Positions 1 through 10,660 are shown, numbered from the stretch's first letter. The stretch is 35,049 nt of DNA from Sistotremastrum niveocremeum HHB9708 (GCA_001630475.1 KV419455.1:85430-120478); one strand, 5' to 3'. Numbers and translations are program-made. Notes: a model not told the origin generated them from the letters alone.

Positions 1-3
1 GTA

Positions 4-695
4 TAGCGGTGGATTTCCACAAAAAATAAATTCACACACACAGACCACTTTTTCAACACACACAGCCCAAAAAACAGTAATTTTGCAACGTCCACCAGAT
101 TCCTAACCCTAAATTTCCCAGGTGTGCGTGTGTAAAACGTGAAAAATGTCTGTGGAGGGATATTCTGCCAACAAACTGGGGAATCTCCACAAAAAGTGTT
201 TTTACGCACACACACCTCATTTACACACACAGAGCCAATTCTGACCCTAGTCCATGAACATGTGCATGCTTGTGTGCATAAAATTCGAGTAAATTTCCTT
301 TTTTGGTAATTAAAATTCCGCACACAAGCACAATTTTGTTACACACCGACACTTTTGGGCCTTGTGTGTGAAATTTAATTACCATAAAAGGCAATTTTTC
401 CGAGTTTGAATGATATACACACAGTGTGAGTCAAGGGTCCTGGGGTTAAAACACAGCATTTATTGTGTTTGTGTGTTTTTTGTGGCAGTGTGAGGAAAAA
501 AACATTTTTGTGGAAATGTAACGGAGTTATTTTGCCACACATGAATTTGTTGATTTTGCGCATACAGCCCAGAAATTCCAGGGTCCTAGGGTTAGGAAAT
601 TTGACTGCGCATGAGAATTTTAGGGAAAATGGTCTGTGTGTTGCAAAAACTGCCACTGTGTGTGAAATTTGATTTTTTGTGGAAATCCACCATCA
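4..695. mobile_element. Foldback-type MITE, whole-element imperfect palindrome
   Basis: The left end GGTGGATTTCCACAAAAAAT (from position 8) is matched by its reverse complement ending at 691. The match continues imperfectly inward over essentially the whole element, for example 284-320 against 362-410 around a centre near 349. The arms are rich in CACACA/TGTGTG. The element interrupts the extra ORF downstream of pol. The exact ends are uncertain: a TA duplication at 2-3 and 696-697 would fit but only a few left flanking bases are present. No ORF of substance is present. Short open frames inside it are by-products of the palindrome. Confidence 0.8.
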
Positions 696-1359
696 TACAC
701 ATGCCGTGTCCCCATTTAGACGTCATATGTTCGGCGAAGTTGTTGATTTCGTCCCGAATGGCAACTAGTAAGTCGCGTCGGTCCAAATTCTTGTGTCGGG
801 TTATGCACCGTATGTAGAGTTCGGTGGAAAAGTTTCGGAGGGCGGCTCCTTGACGTGCTGACCAGTCAGGGACTGAGGGAAGGCATATGGAGACGTGAGG
901 TGGGCCGTGTAATGGAGTCATGGTGTTTATGGCGACTGGCGGGTAGGTGGCTCGAGCGGCGTCGATGAGTTCGCGCGTGAACCGAAGGTGTGGATGGAAC
1001 ATGCTCAGGGTCTCTCGCTTCCAATTCTTTTTGAACGTCTCTTTGTACCAGCCTAATGCTTCGAGGAATTGGTAGGTGAGGAATGCGGGGGGAAGATTGC
1101 AATATATGTGGCAGTAACTCGCGTTAGCGTGAAATTCAGCTTGGAAATGCACGAACGTCTTTAAGTCATGTATGCCATATTGCCTCCATCGGGTGGATAG
1201 GTCCTGAATCCAGGGTACGGCGTGCTCGGTAGTGAGCGGACGGGCCGGATTTCCCATGAGTTCGGTCCAATAAAATGCTTCGGCCGGTTGCTTGGGCACT
1301 ACGGTAGGATTTAGCTGCTGGGCTTTGTCGGATGTGGCGTTGAATTTCGATTGGGTCAT
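696..1359 (-). CDS. Extra ORF downstream of pol in the Gypsy element (C-terminally interrupted)
   Basis: An ATG at 1359 opens a frame of about 221 codons on the same strand as Gag-Pol, about 310 nt beyond the pol stop at 1667. It runs until the foldback element interrupts it at about 695. The frame is also open upstream of the ATG to about 1530 but without another ATG. The product is soluble-looking, rich in aromatic residues (WIQDLSTRWRQYGIHDL, FLEALGWYKETF, PSVPDWSARQG), without an obvious signal peptide, membrane span or zinc motif. I do not recognise a family. It precedes any 3' LTR, so it probably belongs to the retrotransposon as an accessory ORF. The alternative is a host or foreign gene caught at the end of a truncated element. 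Confidence 0.6.
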
Positions 1360-1666
1360 GATGCTTTGAGAGGATGTCGGTTGCGATGTGGATGAATATG
1401 GAATAGTTGGTGGGGAATTTGTTGCTTGAATGAGGAATTTTCGAATGGGTTTTATATTTTTGTTTTCGGTGCAGTCTCGCGGGGTTAACGAGGTATGCTT
1501 ATCGGGGTTATTAGAAGGTCGCCTCGGCAATTTAGAGTGTGCTTTGTATGTTCTAGATAGTATTTTGATTGCCGGGCGGCTAATCGGTTTTTCTGTTGTT
1601 TTTGTACGAATTTTGTGGAGTCGTGATAAATAAATGGGGAATAATTAATGGTCTCCTCCCGGTGGC

Positions 1667-2061
1667 TTAAATTTCGAGCTCCTGCTCGTTGTTGATGTTA
1701 CTGAGGGAAGGGGAGGCGATTGGTAGGATTGAAGAAGTACGCATATAATAGGGTATAAGCCGTTTAGCAGCGAAACGTAACTTCGAGATTGTGCCATCCA
1801 TTTCGGCGAGCGTATAAGCTCCTCCTTTATTTCTGGCGATGACAATATATGGGCCCAAATACCGAGGCTTCCAACTTCTGCCGAGATCGGTCTCGATTTG
1901 CGAGTTCCGGACTAAAACGAGTCAACCGGCTGAGAAATCGAAATCTTTGAGGGTAGAGTGGAAACAGTTGCTGAATTCCTTAGCTGACTGCTGGCGTGAT
2001 TTGAGGATAAGCTGATGCATCTTTTCTAGGTCAGCTTCTCGCTTTTCAAGCTGCCGAGCGC
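1667..2061 (-). pseudogene. Gypsy pol segment: integrase C-terminus with GPY-type module, in-frame TGA
   Basis: This is the last piece of the polyprotein. It continues the post-catalytic helical region (EKREADLEKMHQLILKSRQQ), then the motif LVLVRNSQ, then RYLGPYIVIARNKGGAYTL and AAKRLIPYYM, the GPY/F-like module typical of Gypsy integrase C-termini. It ends at a TAA (1667-1669). A TGA codon at about 1917-1919 interrupts the frame just before LVLVRN, where relatives have a sense codon. It is the only stop I found in the reconstructed polyprotein frame. The stop would remove the C-terminal module from integrase, so this copy is probably not autonomous unless the codon is read through. Confidence 0.85.
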
Positions 2062-2818
2062 TAGTGATGTGAAATATGATATGATATGATATTTTCCCCA
2101 AATTTTGGAATACTGATATCGTGATCAATATCGCAAATCCTAATATCTTGGAAATATCATATCAATATCGCGATATCGATATTTTGTTTTCAAAATCAAA
2201 ATATCGCATCAATTTAAATCGATTTTTATCACTTGTGCGATTTAAATCAGTTTGATATCAGTTTTTATCAATTTAAATTGCAATTTTTTTCTCATAACCT
2301 TCTCTAATCTACATATACCCTCCAGTATATCATGATATCATGGTACTGTGGTGCTATATCAGCCTATACATGCAGTCCCCAGTGATATCTGTGACTGAAT
2401 GATGACCTCATGGGAAGGTTCGACACCTGCGGGACCTGTGACGGAGGGTGACGGAGGGTGACATGGGTGACATCTGGTCCCCAGAGGGTGGGAACTTGCC
2501 TATATATGAGGGATATCACAGTATTATAGCATATAGGAGGCTATATATCACTTGGAAGGTGATATATACAGAGATATTGAGCCCCAAATACCCCAAATTG
2601 CACCCCAAAATGACCCCAGATGACCCCAAAATGACCTCAGTTTTTATCAGTTTTGATCGATATTTTGCGATATCGCAGATTCTGGGAAGGGCGATATTAT
2701 CATATCATGATCACCTCCAAAATCAGAATACTGATATCACATATCATATCACTTTGAGATATGATATGATATGATATGCGATATTTTGCGATATTAAATA
2801 TCCGTTTTTGCAACACTA
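2062..2818. mobile_element. hAT-like non-autonomous element, GATATC-word family, TSD CCGAGCGC
   Basis: The element is flanked by an exact 8-bp duplication CCGAGCGC (2054-2061 and 2819-2826). It starts TAGTGATG and ends CAACACTA, so the terminal repeat is of the TAGTGNTG type expected of hAT elements. The arms are saturated with ATATCATATC/GATATGATAT words in both directions, and the centre is unrelated and AT/GT-rich. No transposase is present, so it must move in trans. On the coding (minus) strand of the host Gypsy element the duplication ends in G, creating a possible GTAGTG donor. The far end plus the first base of the duplication gives CACTAG, a possible acceptor (see findings). Confidence 0.93.
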
Positions 2819-2881
2819 CCGAGCGCGGATCGCAATGAGTTGGTCAGGTGCGACGAGATCGGCAAGTTCTGGGGCTAGGTA
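2819..2881 (-). CDS. Gypsy pol segment: short linker between two insertions
   Basis: This sliver of Gypsy coding sequence lies between a hAT-like element and a TA-flanked MITE. On the minus strand it encodes LAPELADLVAPDQLIAIRAR, which joins the end of the integrase core (FDIAEATY) to the segment resuming at 2061 (ARQLEKRE). It matters because it proves both insertions are clean: removing each with one target-duplication copy keeps the frame. Confidence 0.85.
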
Positions 2882-2979
2882 CTTCAGAAAAAATTAGACC
2901 TACTTATCGTACTTTTGAGTACTTTTGAGTGCTAAAAAGTACTCAAAAGTACAATAAGTAGGTCTAATTTTTTCTGAAG
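2882..2979. mobile_element. 98-bp TA-flanked MITE with CTTCAGAAAAAATTAG ends
   Basis: This is an almost perfect palindrome. The left end CTTCAGAAAAAATTAGACC is repeated inverted at the right end, flanked by TA on both sides (2880-2881 and 2980-2981). TA duplication and tiny size suggest a Tc1/mariner-type non-autonomous element. The interior carries repeated GTACTTTTGA words. The same ends recur at 5391-5519 and, decayed, at 30016-30142. Confidence 0.9.
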
Positions 2980-3787
2980 TAAGTTGCTTCGGCGATGTCG
3001 AATGGCATTACGGGTTCGATTCCGTGTGCCATATAGTATGGGGAATGTCCTGTTGATTTTCGGGTCGTAATACGGTCTGCCCAAGTAATGTACGGTAGGA
3101 TTTTCGGCCACTTAGATAGATCTTTCCCGCACGTTCGTACTAAGGCTTCTCGTAAGGAATAATGTTGTCGTTCTATGATTCCCTGTGCTTGCGAATTGTA
3201 CGGAGATATACGGATATGATTAATATGATATTTCTTAGAAAGCCAATCGAGGGCGGCTATCCAAGGTGCTCCGTTATCCGATACAATTTCTGATAGGGAG
3301 CCCCACCGGCAAAGAATGTCTTCGAAAATGAATTTTCCCAGAGTGCTTCCATTCTCTTTCAGTAAGGCTCTTGCTTCAGGCCAAGCGGTAAGAGAGCATC
3401 GTCCATGAGCTATGTATCGGTAGCCTCCTGATTTAGGCATATACATCGTATCTACATGAGCTTTGGAAAATAAGGATGCTGGAGTTGGTACAGTCGGTGG
3501 AATATGGATATGCGTCGTGTTCCTGTGTTGACAAATGTCGCATGTTTGTAAGTACCATTTGAGATCGTTTGATAGGCAAGGCCACCAGAAGCGATCAAAC
3601 AGTAATCGACGAGTAGGATAGAATCCTTTGTGACCAAGTTCGTCATGAGTTGCGATCAATAATTGTAAGCGTTGTGAGTAAGGAACTACGACTTGGTGCC
3701 GACCAGACTGATGTCGTTTGTATAATCTCCCGGAGTGAACAAAGAATTGCTTCATTAGGCGCGCGATTTTACGGCGAGTGGCGTCGG
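2980..3787 (-). CDS. Gypsy pol segment: integrase zinc-binding domain and DDE core
   Basis: This is the integrase core of the retrotransposon. It shows the N-terminal HHCC zinc-binding domain (HDELGHKG followed about 30 residues later by CDIC). The catalytic triad follows: first D in AHVDTMYMP, second D in VSDNGAPW, E in GIIERQHYS. The downstream motif GHSPYYMAHG is common in this clade. All catalytic residues are intact. Integrase joins the linear DNA copy to the host genome. The segment is bounded by a hAT-like element on its N-terminal side and by a MITE on its C-terminal side, and the reading frame crosses both. Confidence 0.93.
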
Positions 3788-4247
3788 TAGTGTTTGCAAG
3801 TCAGGTCACTTAACCGCCAAATAACTGCGACTTAGCTGTAACTTAACCATTTGTGACCTAACCATGGTTAATGGTCATGGCTCAGAGCTGGTGGTCAAGT
3901 CACAGTCACGGACCTCCACGGAATTGTTAACCACTTGCCTTAACCAACATGGGTAAAACCTTGTCTACAGCCTTCCCCAGGCCTTCTAGTGTGTTCTGCT
4001 TGTCATACACATCATATATGAGGTCCAACAACCTAGATTCAGTAGTAAAAAGTGGAGATTTATGACTTTTTTGAGGTCATAACCGCATTAACTGGTCAAA
4101 GTCAGGTCATGGTCACCCAATTTTGGCTTAACCGTGACCGTTGGCGGTTATAGGTTACAGCAAAATCCCAAAAAATGACCGTGGTTTGGTTACGGTTAGG
4201 GCCTCTGAAGTGCCCATAACCTAACTTAACCCGACTTTCAAACACTA
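3788..4247. mobile_element. hAT-like non-autonomous element, TTAACC-word family, TSD GGCGTCGG
   Basis: It has exact 8-bp duplications GGCGTCGG at 3780-3787 and 4248-4255. The ends are TAGTGTTTGCAAGTC and, inverted, TAGTGTTTGAAAGTC. Both arms are filled with TTAACC/GGTTA and GGTCA/TGACC words. At 460 bp it is the shortest hAT-like copy here, with no coding capacity. It separates the RNase H/tether segment from integrase. Confidence 0.93.
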
Positions 4248-5219
4248 GGCGTCGGAGATATCGGAAGGGAATTCAAGTTGTTCAAGGTATTGGCGCACGA
4301 GCCGAAGTTCTTCTTCCTTCCTGATAGATTCTAGATTATGTGGGGGTAGTGATGTCGTAATGATGGAAGCTGTGGGGGAGTCCGTTTCTTTAGGGTCTTG
4401 AGTTTCTGTTTCCCGTTGATCGATGGTGAGGTTTGGTGTCGGAGATGAGAGGATGAAGACTTCTAATTTCTGCTCCATCAACTTCTCAAATTCTTCCTGG
4501 TTGTTTGGAAGCTCGTCGGGTGCTGCTGGTCTGCGAGAGAGTCCGTCCGCTGCCCTATGTTTTTCCGCAGGTACGTGCCGTAAGGTGAATGGAAATAGTC
4601 GAATATATGCGATCCATCTATTGAGTGTGGCGTTCGGTATCAATTCTGGATTATTTAGCATTCCCTTAATATAGGCTGCGTCGACTTCTACGACAAACTC
4701 GTTTAGACCAACTAGCCATTGGCGCGTTTCCCGAAGAGCGACACTTAATCCATACAGTTCCAGTTTTGCTTGTGAGTATCTTGCTTCTCGTTCGTTCCAC
4801 GTAACTGACCCATAGCGAGCAGGGTGCCTTTTGCCTTGATTGTCGAGTTGTATTAATATATAGCCGACCCCGATGATAGAGGAGTCGACGGATAATATAA
4901 TCTCATTTCTTGAGGAATAGTCGATTGGTTTGAGGGCGGGCGCCGTCGTGGCGGCTTGCTTAAGATCCTCGAATGCTGCTTGTTGTTCCTCTCCCCATGT
5001 GAAGGGAATATCCTTTCTTGTAAGCGCGGTGAGAGGTGAGGCCCGTTTGGCAAAGTCTTTAACGAATATTCTAATTAGTCCCATAGTGCCTAAGAATCCC
5101 CTGACTTCAGAGATCGTTCGACACTGAGGCCAATTTACGACTTTGACAACGTGAGTGTCATCGGCTCTTCTCCCGTAGTAATTACAGATATGTCCTAGAA
5201 TGGAAATCTCAGGCATGCA
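4248..5219 (-). CDS. Gypsy pol segment: end of reverse transcriptase, RNase H and tether
   Basis: It begins with the reverse transcriptase thumb (ISILGHICNYYGRR, then VRGFLGTMGLIRIFVKDFA). The RNase H domain follows with its four acidic residues: D in LSVDSS, E in QAKLELYGL, D in VEVDAAYI, and D in RAADGLSRR. A charged tether then leads to integrase. RNase H degrades the RNA strand after minus-strand DNA synthesis. The active site is complete. The frame joins the 5860-7784 segment across a hAT-like insertion with one copy of the 8-bp duplication removed. Confidence 0.93.
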
Positions 5220-5859
5220 TAGTGTTCTGAGGTCCAGTCACGACTGGACTTTTGACCCCCGGAGGGTGCGACTGGCAACTGCCGGTCCGGTTGCCGTCCA
5301 AAATTTGGCATGACTGGCAACTGCGACTGCGGTTGCGGTCCAGCAACCGGTCACGGCTGCGACCAGTCGCGCAACCAGTCATGGCCACTTCTTCAGAAAA
5401 AATTAGCTGCTATTTCCGCTATTCCCAGCTATTTTGGCGCTATTGTAGCTGTGAAATAGCGGAAAAATAGCCTCATTAGCCTAATTAGCCTATAACATAT
5501 GGCCTAATTTTTTCTGAAGTTTTTCCAGTCACAACTAGTCTTCTGTAAATATTTTAATCATTATTATATTATATATACTGTATATACACTTCATATGATG
5601 TGGTACATGCATATAGAGACCAAAATATACCAGATATGTCACCATAAACACCCATTTGAGACCCAAAATACCCTCTGGTTACCCTGGTTGGGGACCCTTA
5701 AGGGTCCTCGGTTGCGACCACGGTCACGACTGGTCATGACTGCGGTTGCCGGTTGCCTGATTTTCCAAGAACCTAGGCAACCGGCAACTGCAGTCCAGTC
5801 ACGGTCCGGTCGCGACTGCCGGTTGCCACCAGTCACAGCAACTGGACCTTGGAACACTA
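5220..5859. mobile_element. hAT-like non-autonomous element, GGTTGC-word family, TSD GGCATGCA
   Basis: It is flanked by GGCATGCA at 5212-5219 and 5860-5867. The termini are TAGTGTTCTGAGGTCC and inverted TAGTGTTCCAAGGTCC. The arms consist of GGTTGC/GCAACC and GACTGG/CCAGTC words. A 129-bp MITE sits inside the left arm. There is no transposase. It splits the reverse transcriptase domain just after its catalytic palm. Confidence 0.93.
5391..5519. mobile_element. Nested MITE with CTTCAGAAAAAATTAG ends inside a hAT-like element
   Basis: The ends CTTCAGAAAAAATTAG and CTAATTTTTTCTGAAG are identical to those of the 2882-2979 element. The interior differs, being made of AAATAGC/GCTATTT words. It lies in the left arm of the 5220-5859 element, so it is the later arrival. 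The flanking dinucleotides are TT rather than a clear TA, so the duplication is unclear. Confidence 0.85.
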
Positions 5860-7784
5860 GGCATGCAGATGAATAGTTTCTTTGCTGAGACAGTGGCTCC
5901 GGCACTCAATAATTTCCACAGGATGCGATTGACGTCAACGGCGTGTTCATAGACGAATCTTCGGATTTTTGTATTGAAAGTTGTCGTTTCGTATGTTCCG
6001 TCTTCGCTTTGATAAAACGATTTAGGTCCTTTAATGTTGATGTCGTCGATGAAGACTTGAGCTTTCTCTGGTATTTCATCTTGAAGGATGAAGACGATGT
6101 CTCCATGAAAGATTGCCACTGAATTGGTATATCCCATTGGTAGAGTGGTGAGTCGGTGTGTCCCTAAAGGACTTTGGAAAGTGGTGAGGTCTCTATAATC
6201 TGGGTGTATCGTCCTGTGATCATATCCTATGTAGATGTCGGCCAACGTATAGCAGGTCCTTCCTGCGCAACTTTCCACGACTTCATCGATAATAGGAGGT
6301 ATTCCTGAGTCTCTTATGCTGACACTGTTAAGCGGTTCCAAATTCCATACGATCCTAGGTTTTCCGTCTTTCTTAGGCACTACGAACCAACGGCATCGGT
6401 AGGAAGAGCTGGAGGGTTCTATTACTCCCATATCCAATTTGCGTTGAAGCTCCTTTACTAGTTGGTCGTGCATGCCGGGTGGTAGTCGGTAGTTCTTCTC
6501 GACCCATGGTACATGAGGTACGGTTGGGAATTTCACTGGTTCGAAGTATTCAGGTTTAAATTGACCCTTTTCACTGTCGTCCCAAGCAATTCCGAGCTCG
6601 TTATTCCTTAGCACGTGTTGAAACAACTTTATTTCTTCCGGCCATAGGAATCCGATTCTCAGTAGGTCTTCTTCTATCTTCTTCCATCGTTCTTCCGTGA
6701 GTCGTTTTCCAGGTACGAAGGTCGGTAATGGATGTTGGAGTGGGGGGAGGCTTAATAAGGGGTCTTCCGGGATTCTTCGTATGATTTTAAATTCGTCGGG
6801 TATTATACCGAGTACCGGATTGACTTTTTGGTCGACAGGTTTATATTTGTTGACAACATATACTCCTGGAACCGTTTGCTGATAGCTTTTTTGCATATAC
6901 CGTTGAGTCCTAAGGGGGAAGTATGGTTTCATCTCTTCCATCGATAGGATTGCTAAATCCCTAAAGGTCTCCGGCATGTGAGGTTGATCGTAAATAAGTA
7001 CGTCTTGTTGCAACACGTCCGCTATCCGGTATCTTCCTTTAGGAACGGTTGGTACGGCAATTGTTTCGTGGGGATGATTGGGATTTGTTAAGGTGATAGT
7101 CATGTCGCCTCCGAATTCAATTTCTTTGTTGCATCTTGATAACGCGAAGAATGGCATTCCTAGTAGCAAGGGTACTGGTGAACTAGGAACTACTTGCGCC
7201 TGGATATAGAAAGTAATTGTCCCGATTTGTAGCGGGAGGTTCCGAAGTTTCCCCTTGGTGTGAGAAACCGTCGTATCAGCGCCTTCCATCGACATTCGAG
7301 ATTTAACATGTAAGGATGGAGTTTCCATTTCTCGCCATAAATCTTCCCTGATCGTTATAATAGAGCAGCCATCGTCGATAGTGGCGCGAGTCTTGACGGA
7401 ATGGTTGAGTATGGCGTCTACCTCTCTCAACGGCATCGAGTCGCGGGCCACAATGTATTCTCGTCCGTTAATTACTTCGACTCCTTCTTCTTGAGTGGTA
7501 TCGACGTGTAGGGCCTGCTCTATTCTTTGGGGTTTGACGATTGATTGCAGGTATTGTCGTACGGCAGGACTGACAGCTAACAGGTGAGCCGGTGTCAGTT
7601 CTTGGATTCGGCCTTCCAAAAACATCTTCACGACTTCGTCTACTAGATGCTTACTTTCTGCCGGGCTGCGATATTGGTTTCGAGGTTGGAATTCGTGGAT
7701 TCTGTTTGGTACGTTCGTCGGAGTTTCATTTTCTCTTCGATTCGGAGTGGCGTTTGCCGTTTTGGGTTTTGGCTGACTTTGCGG
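5860..7784 (-). CDS. Gypsy pol segment: retropepsin-like protease and reverse transcriptase
   Basis: The protease has the catalytic motif ATIDDGCSIITI (near 7370) and the later LLLG motif (PVPLLLGMPFF). Reverse transcriptase follows: VPKKDGKPRIVWNLEPLN, the first catalytic Asp in TLADIYIGYD (near 6235), and the YxDD-equivalent FIDDINIKG (near 6045). All catalytic residues look intact. The frame enters without a start codon from the Gag zinc-knuckle segment across a hAT-like element and leaves into the thumb across another. Gag and Pol are therefore one continuous frame rather than a frameshift pair. Confidence 0.93.
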
Positions 7785-8508
7785 TAAGGGTGAGCTCGGA
7801 TCCGGATCTCCGGGCAGGTATACCTAGTATACCTAGATCCGGATCCGGCAATACCTGGATCCGAACGATCCGGATCCGATATGTCCGGATCCGGGTCGGA
7901 TCCCGGTCTGAGTTTTCGGAGGTGCCGGATCGTCGGGTCCGATGTTAATTAATATATTTATTATTTTCGATCTATTTATGCACTATTTGCGCGAACTCGA
8001 ACGACGCGACTCGTTTTCAAACTCAGCCCTTCGGCCCTCTGCCCTCTGCCCTCTCCCAGCACCTCCAACCACCGGATATGACGACTTCTACCCACTTCCA
8101 CATCATCAACCTCGCGCACCAACTGCTCAAGACAGTGTCTAGAAGTGAATGATGGATATAGAAGAGGATTTAAGTGGATTAGGGATGGATTAGAGGGTGG
8201 ATGCATGAGCAGAGGGTTGGATGTACCACAGGAGTGACCGAAAATGCGCGGATATTCAATAATATAATATAATAATCACATCGATAATCATGTAGATATT
8301 CGAAATCAATATATATATTGTTTTTTATATATGGTACCTATGATCCACGGATCGAGCCGTAGGTACGGGTCATCACGGATCCGGATCACTAGGTAATAGG
8401 ATACCTAGGGTCCGGATCATGTCCGGCTCTGGGTGACGAGACTGCCACCCTCTCTACCTATAGGTTCGGATCCCGGATCACCTAGATCCGGATCCGAGCT
8501 CACCCTTA
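7785..8508. mobile_element. hAT-like non-autonomous element, GGATCCGG-word family, TSD CTTTGCGG
   Basis: It is flanked by CTTTGCGG at 7777-7784 and 8509-8516. The perfect terminal repeat TAAGGGTGAGCTCGGATCCG is repeated inverted at the right end. The arms are packed with GGATCCGG and TACCTAG words. The 8-bp duplication fits hAT, but the TAAGGG end differs from the TAGTG ends of the other families, so this is a separate lineage. The centre (about 7930-8330) is an AT-rich unrelated filler with no recognisable gene. Confidence 0.9.
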
Positions 8509-9011
8509 CTTTGCGGTTTTGTAATTTCAGGGATTGAAACAGTAGCTACTATTTCTGGTTGCGTAGCTTCCAGGTTATCTTCTTCGTCTTCTTGAGTTAT
8601 ATATGGGAGAACCTCCAGGATATATGCTCCGTTCGATTCTTGAGTCCGAGGTACATTGTTAGATGTCGAAACGATAGAAGAATAAAGATTCGCTTGTTTA
8701 GCTAGATGCGCGTCCAAGCGTTCTTTTATGCATTGACCTGGGGTTCCTCTCGGGATCATTTCTCCAGTAGGTCCTAGGAAATGTCCGTCGGATTGTCGTC
8801 TTTTCATTCGGTTTGAGTTTATATATTCGTCCACCGTGAGACAGTCCTTGATTCCGTGGCCTTGGATTCCACAGAAAAGACATTTAAATGGTGCGTCGGA
8901 ATTCCGGTTACTGTATGCTGATTGGGGATTTCGATTGTAGGAGTGAGGGTTAACGGTCGGGACCGTCTGGTTGGCTCCTATTTTCGAAGTGAGCGACGCT
9001 AGAGTTTGGGC
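8509..9011 (-). CDS. Gypsy Gag segment: zinc knuckle and Gag-Pol junction
   Basis: This segment carries a nucleocapsid-type CCHC zinc knuckle, CLFCGIQGHGIKDC (CX2CX4HX4C), near 8845-8890. It is preceded by an Asn/Ser-rich linker and followed by an acidic region ending KPQS. The zinc knuckle binds the genomic RNA for packaging. It joins the Gag core (10661-11859) on one side and the protease segment (ending at 7784) on the other, in frame across two hAT-like insertions. Confidence 0.9.
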
Positions 9012-10660
9012 TAGTGATGCCGAAGTTCGGTTCGGTTCGGTCCTTGACCTTCCGAGCCCGAACCTCGAACCGAACTTCGGTTCGGTCCTCCCCCCTGCGC
9101 CCGGACCTGAACCGAACCTAGCGTCCGGTTCATAATGCGTCCGGTTCGGTTTGAACGCGGTCCGGACGCATCTCGGACGCTGTGAATATTTATTTTTTAT
9201 CTTCCATTTTTATTTTTGGCCGGACTCTTGATACAAGGCGACACACGTGGAATGAGGTGCACAGAATATATTGAAATGTATTCTAGTGATATAGAGGTGG
9301 TCGACGAAGTTTGGGAATTGCATTAGTGAGCAGCTTGAGGACGCAACGAGCAGAAGAAGGGCGGGGATTGCCCGTCTTGCAGTGTTCCGTCGGAGGGATG
9401 GGTATCGGGAGTATGTGAGTGAGAAGAAGGGCACGCACGTCAGCACGAGTGATTGAAAGTAATGAGAAACAGAACGCACGCGCATCACGGAGTGGAAGTC
9501 TCAGCACATCTCCCATCGCCATCGTCTTCCGTTCACAACCTCCGAGTCCCTTGAACCTGCATGCTTCTTTGGTGAGGCTTGAATACTCCTAGCATGAATG
9601 TCGTCACAGATGCGAGAGGACAAATGACACCATCTTGATAGACTAAGAGGAGGATACTCTCAGCAAATGTCGAAGATGGGGTCAAAATTATGGCTTACAA
9701 TATAGAGATGTCGGAGCAGAGATAGGGTCATTGACATCATTTGATGACACTCGACGACGATACGGTAGATGACGATATGACGGACTCCAACTTTGAAGAG
9801 CAGAACTGCATTGTTGGTGGCTTTTCAACTTGTCGTACGAACGATACTGAAATCAATGACGCCAAGTCATTGCTCGAGCTTTCAAGAGGAAGGAAAGGCT
9901 GACACTAGCGACTCCAAGTCGCTCGTATCACCTGCGTGCAGCCACAAGCACCAAGCTCGTCGCTATCGCCCTTTGTCGCCCGAGTATGATGTACCGAAGA
10001 CATGTGGTGAGGCTCCGAAGCGAAGTCGAGGGCGACAGGGGATGCCGAAGCTTGTACAGAATACATTTTTCAGTAGGTCGACAAGGATCTTCTGAGTGAC
10101 GTCCGAGTGATCTTGAAGAACTACAAGTCTCGAGGATGAAGGGAGCGCGAAGTCGCAGCCGCAGTTACAATTGGTAGAGTGTTGGTAGAGTTGACAGTGG
10201 ATTGGATGCTTTGGCTGCTAGTGCGGCTGGTGTTACTACCTCTACATTAGTAAAGGGCGAATGGTGAAGGACCTGAACGCGAAACAGAGGAGAGCCGATG
10301 GCAAAATGGACGAGGGAATGGACTCATGCTGAAGCGCTGACGCGTCCTCGTAGTTCGTCAGCTGACGGAGATAGCAGCGTTAGTGAGACTATCGACTTGG
10401 ATCAGTAATATATAACTGTTTGCGCTTTCTGCTAATCGAAAATCATACTCTGAAGTGCTACAATTCTCGTTATTTTTGATCATCGGTCCGCGGTCCAGTT
10501 CGGTTCGAACCGCGTCCGGGCTGCCCCAAGAAGAGCCCGAACCGCGAACCGGACTTCGGTTCGGTTCTCGGTCGAGCGCCCGAACCTGAACCGGACCGTA
10601 GGTTCAGTTCGGTTCGGACGCGGTCCGGACGCTTGGTCGGACCGAACTCCGGCATCACTA
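9012..10660. mobile_element. hAT-like element, CGGTTCGG-word family, copy 1, TSD GTTTGGGC
   Basis: It is flanked by GTTTGGGC at 9004-9011 and 10661-10668. The ends are TAGTGATGCCGAAG and inverted TAGTGATGCCGGAG. Both arms (about 9012-9180 and 10490-10660) are built of CGGTTCGG/CCGAACCG words. The 1.3-kb centre has different composition and no recognisable transposase. It contains three short hairpins with an NCCAA loop (9854-9957) shared with the second copy at 11860-13479. Confidence 0.93.
9854..9957 (+). repeat. Three NCCAA-loop hairpins in hAT-like copy 1
   Basis: The stems are CAATGAC/GTCATTG (9854-9872), AGCGAC/GTCGCT (9907-9923) and AGC/GCT (9947-9957). Each encloses a five-base loop GCCAA, TCCAA or ACCAA. 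The same series with altered but still paired stems occurs in copy 2. The third hairpin has only a 3-bp stem and would not count on its own. Confidence 0.6.

Noticed and set aside
375-672. Open frames on both strands inside the leftmost foldback element
   Set aside because: They arise from the palindrome and low-complexity CACACA content; no motif and no homologous design in both halves.
7592-8206. Open frames across the GGATCCGG-word hAT-like element
   Set aside because: They cross element boundaries and translate the reiterated words; not genes.
7776-8516. Whether the GGATCCGG-word element could also be a neutral intron
   Set aside because: The edge does give CAAA/GTAAGG and an AAAG acceptor, but splicing there would lose one base and shift the frame.
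10480-10660. C-terminal part of the Gag frame reading into the hAT-like arm
   Set aside because: The residues after the GTTTGGGC duplication come from CGGTTCGG words; true Gag resumes at 9011.
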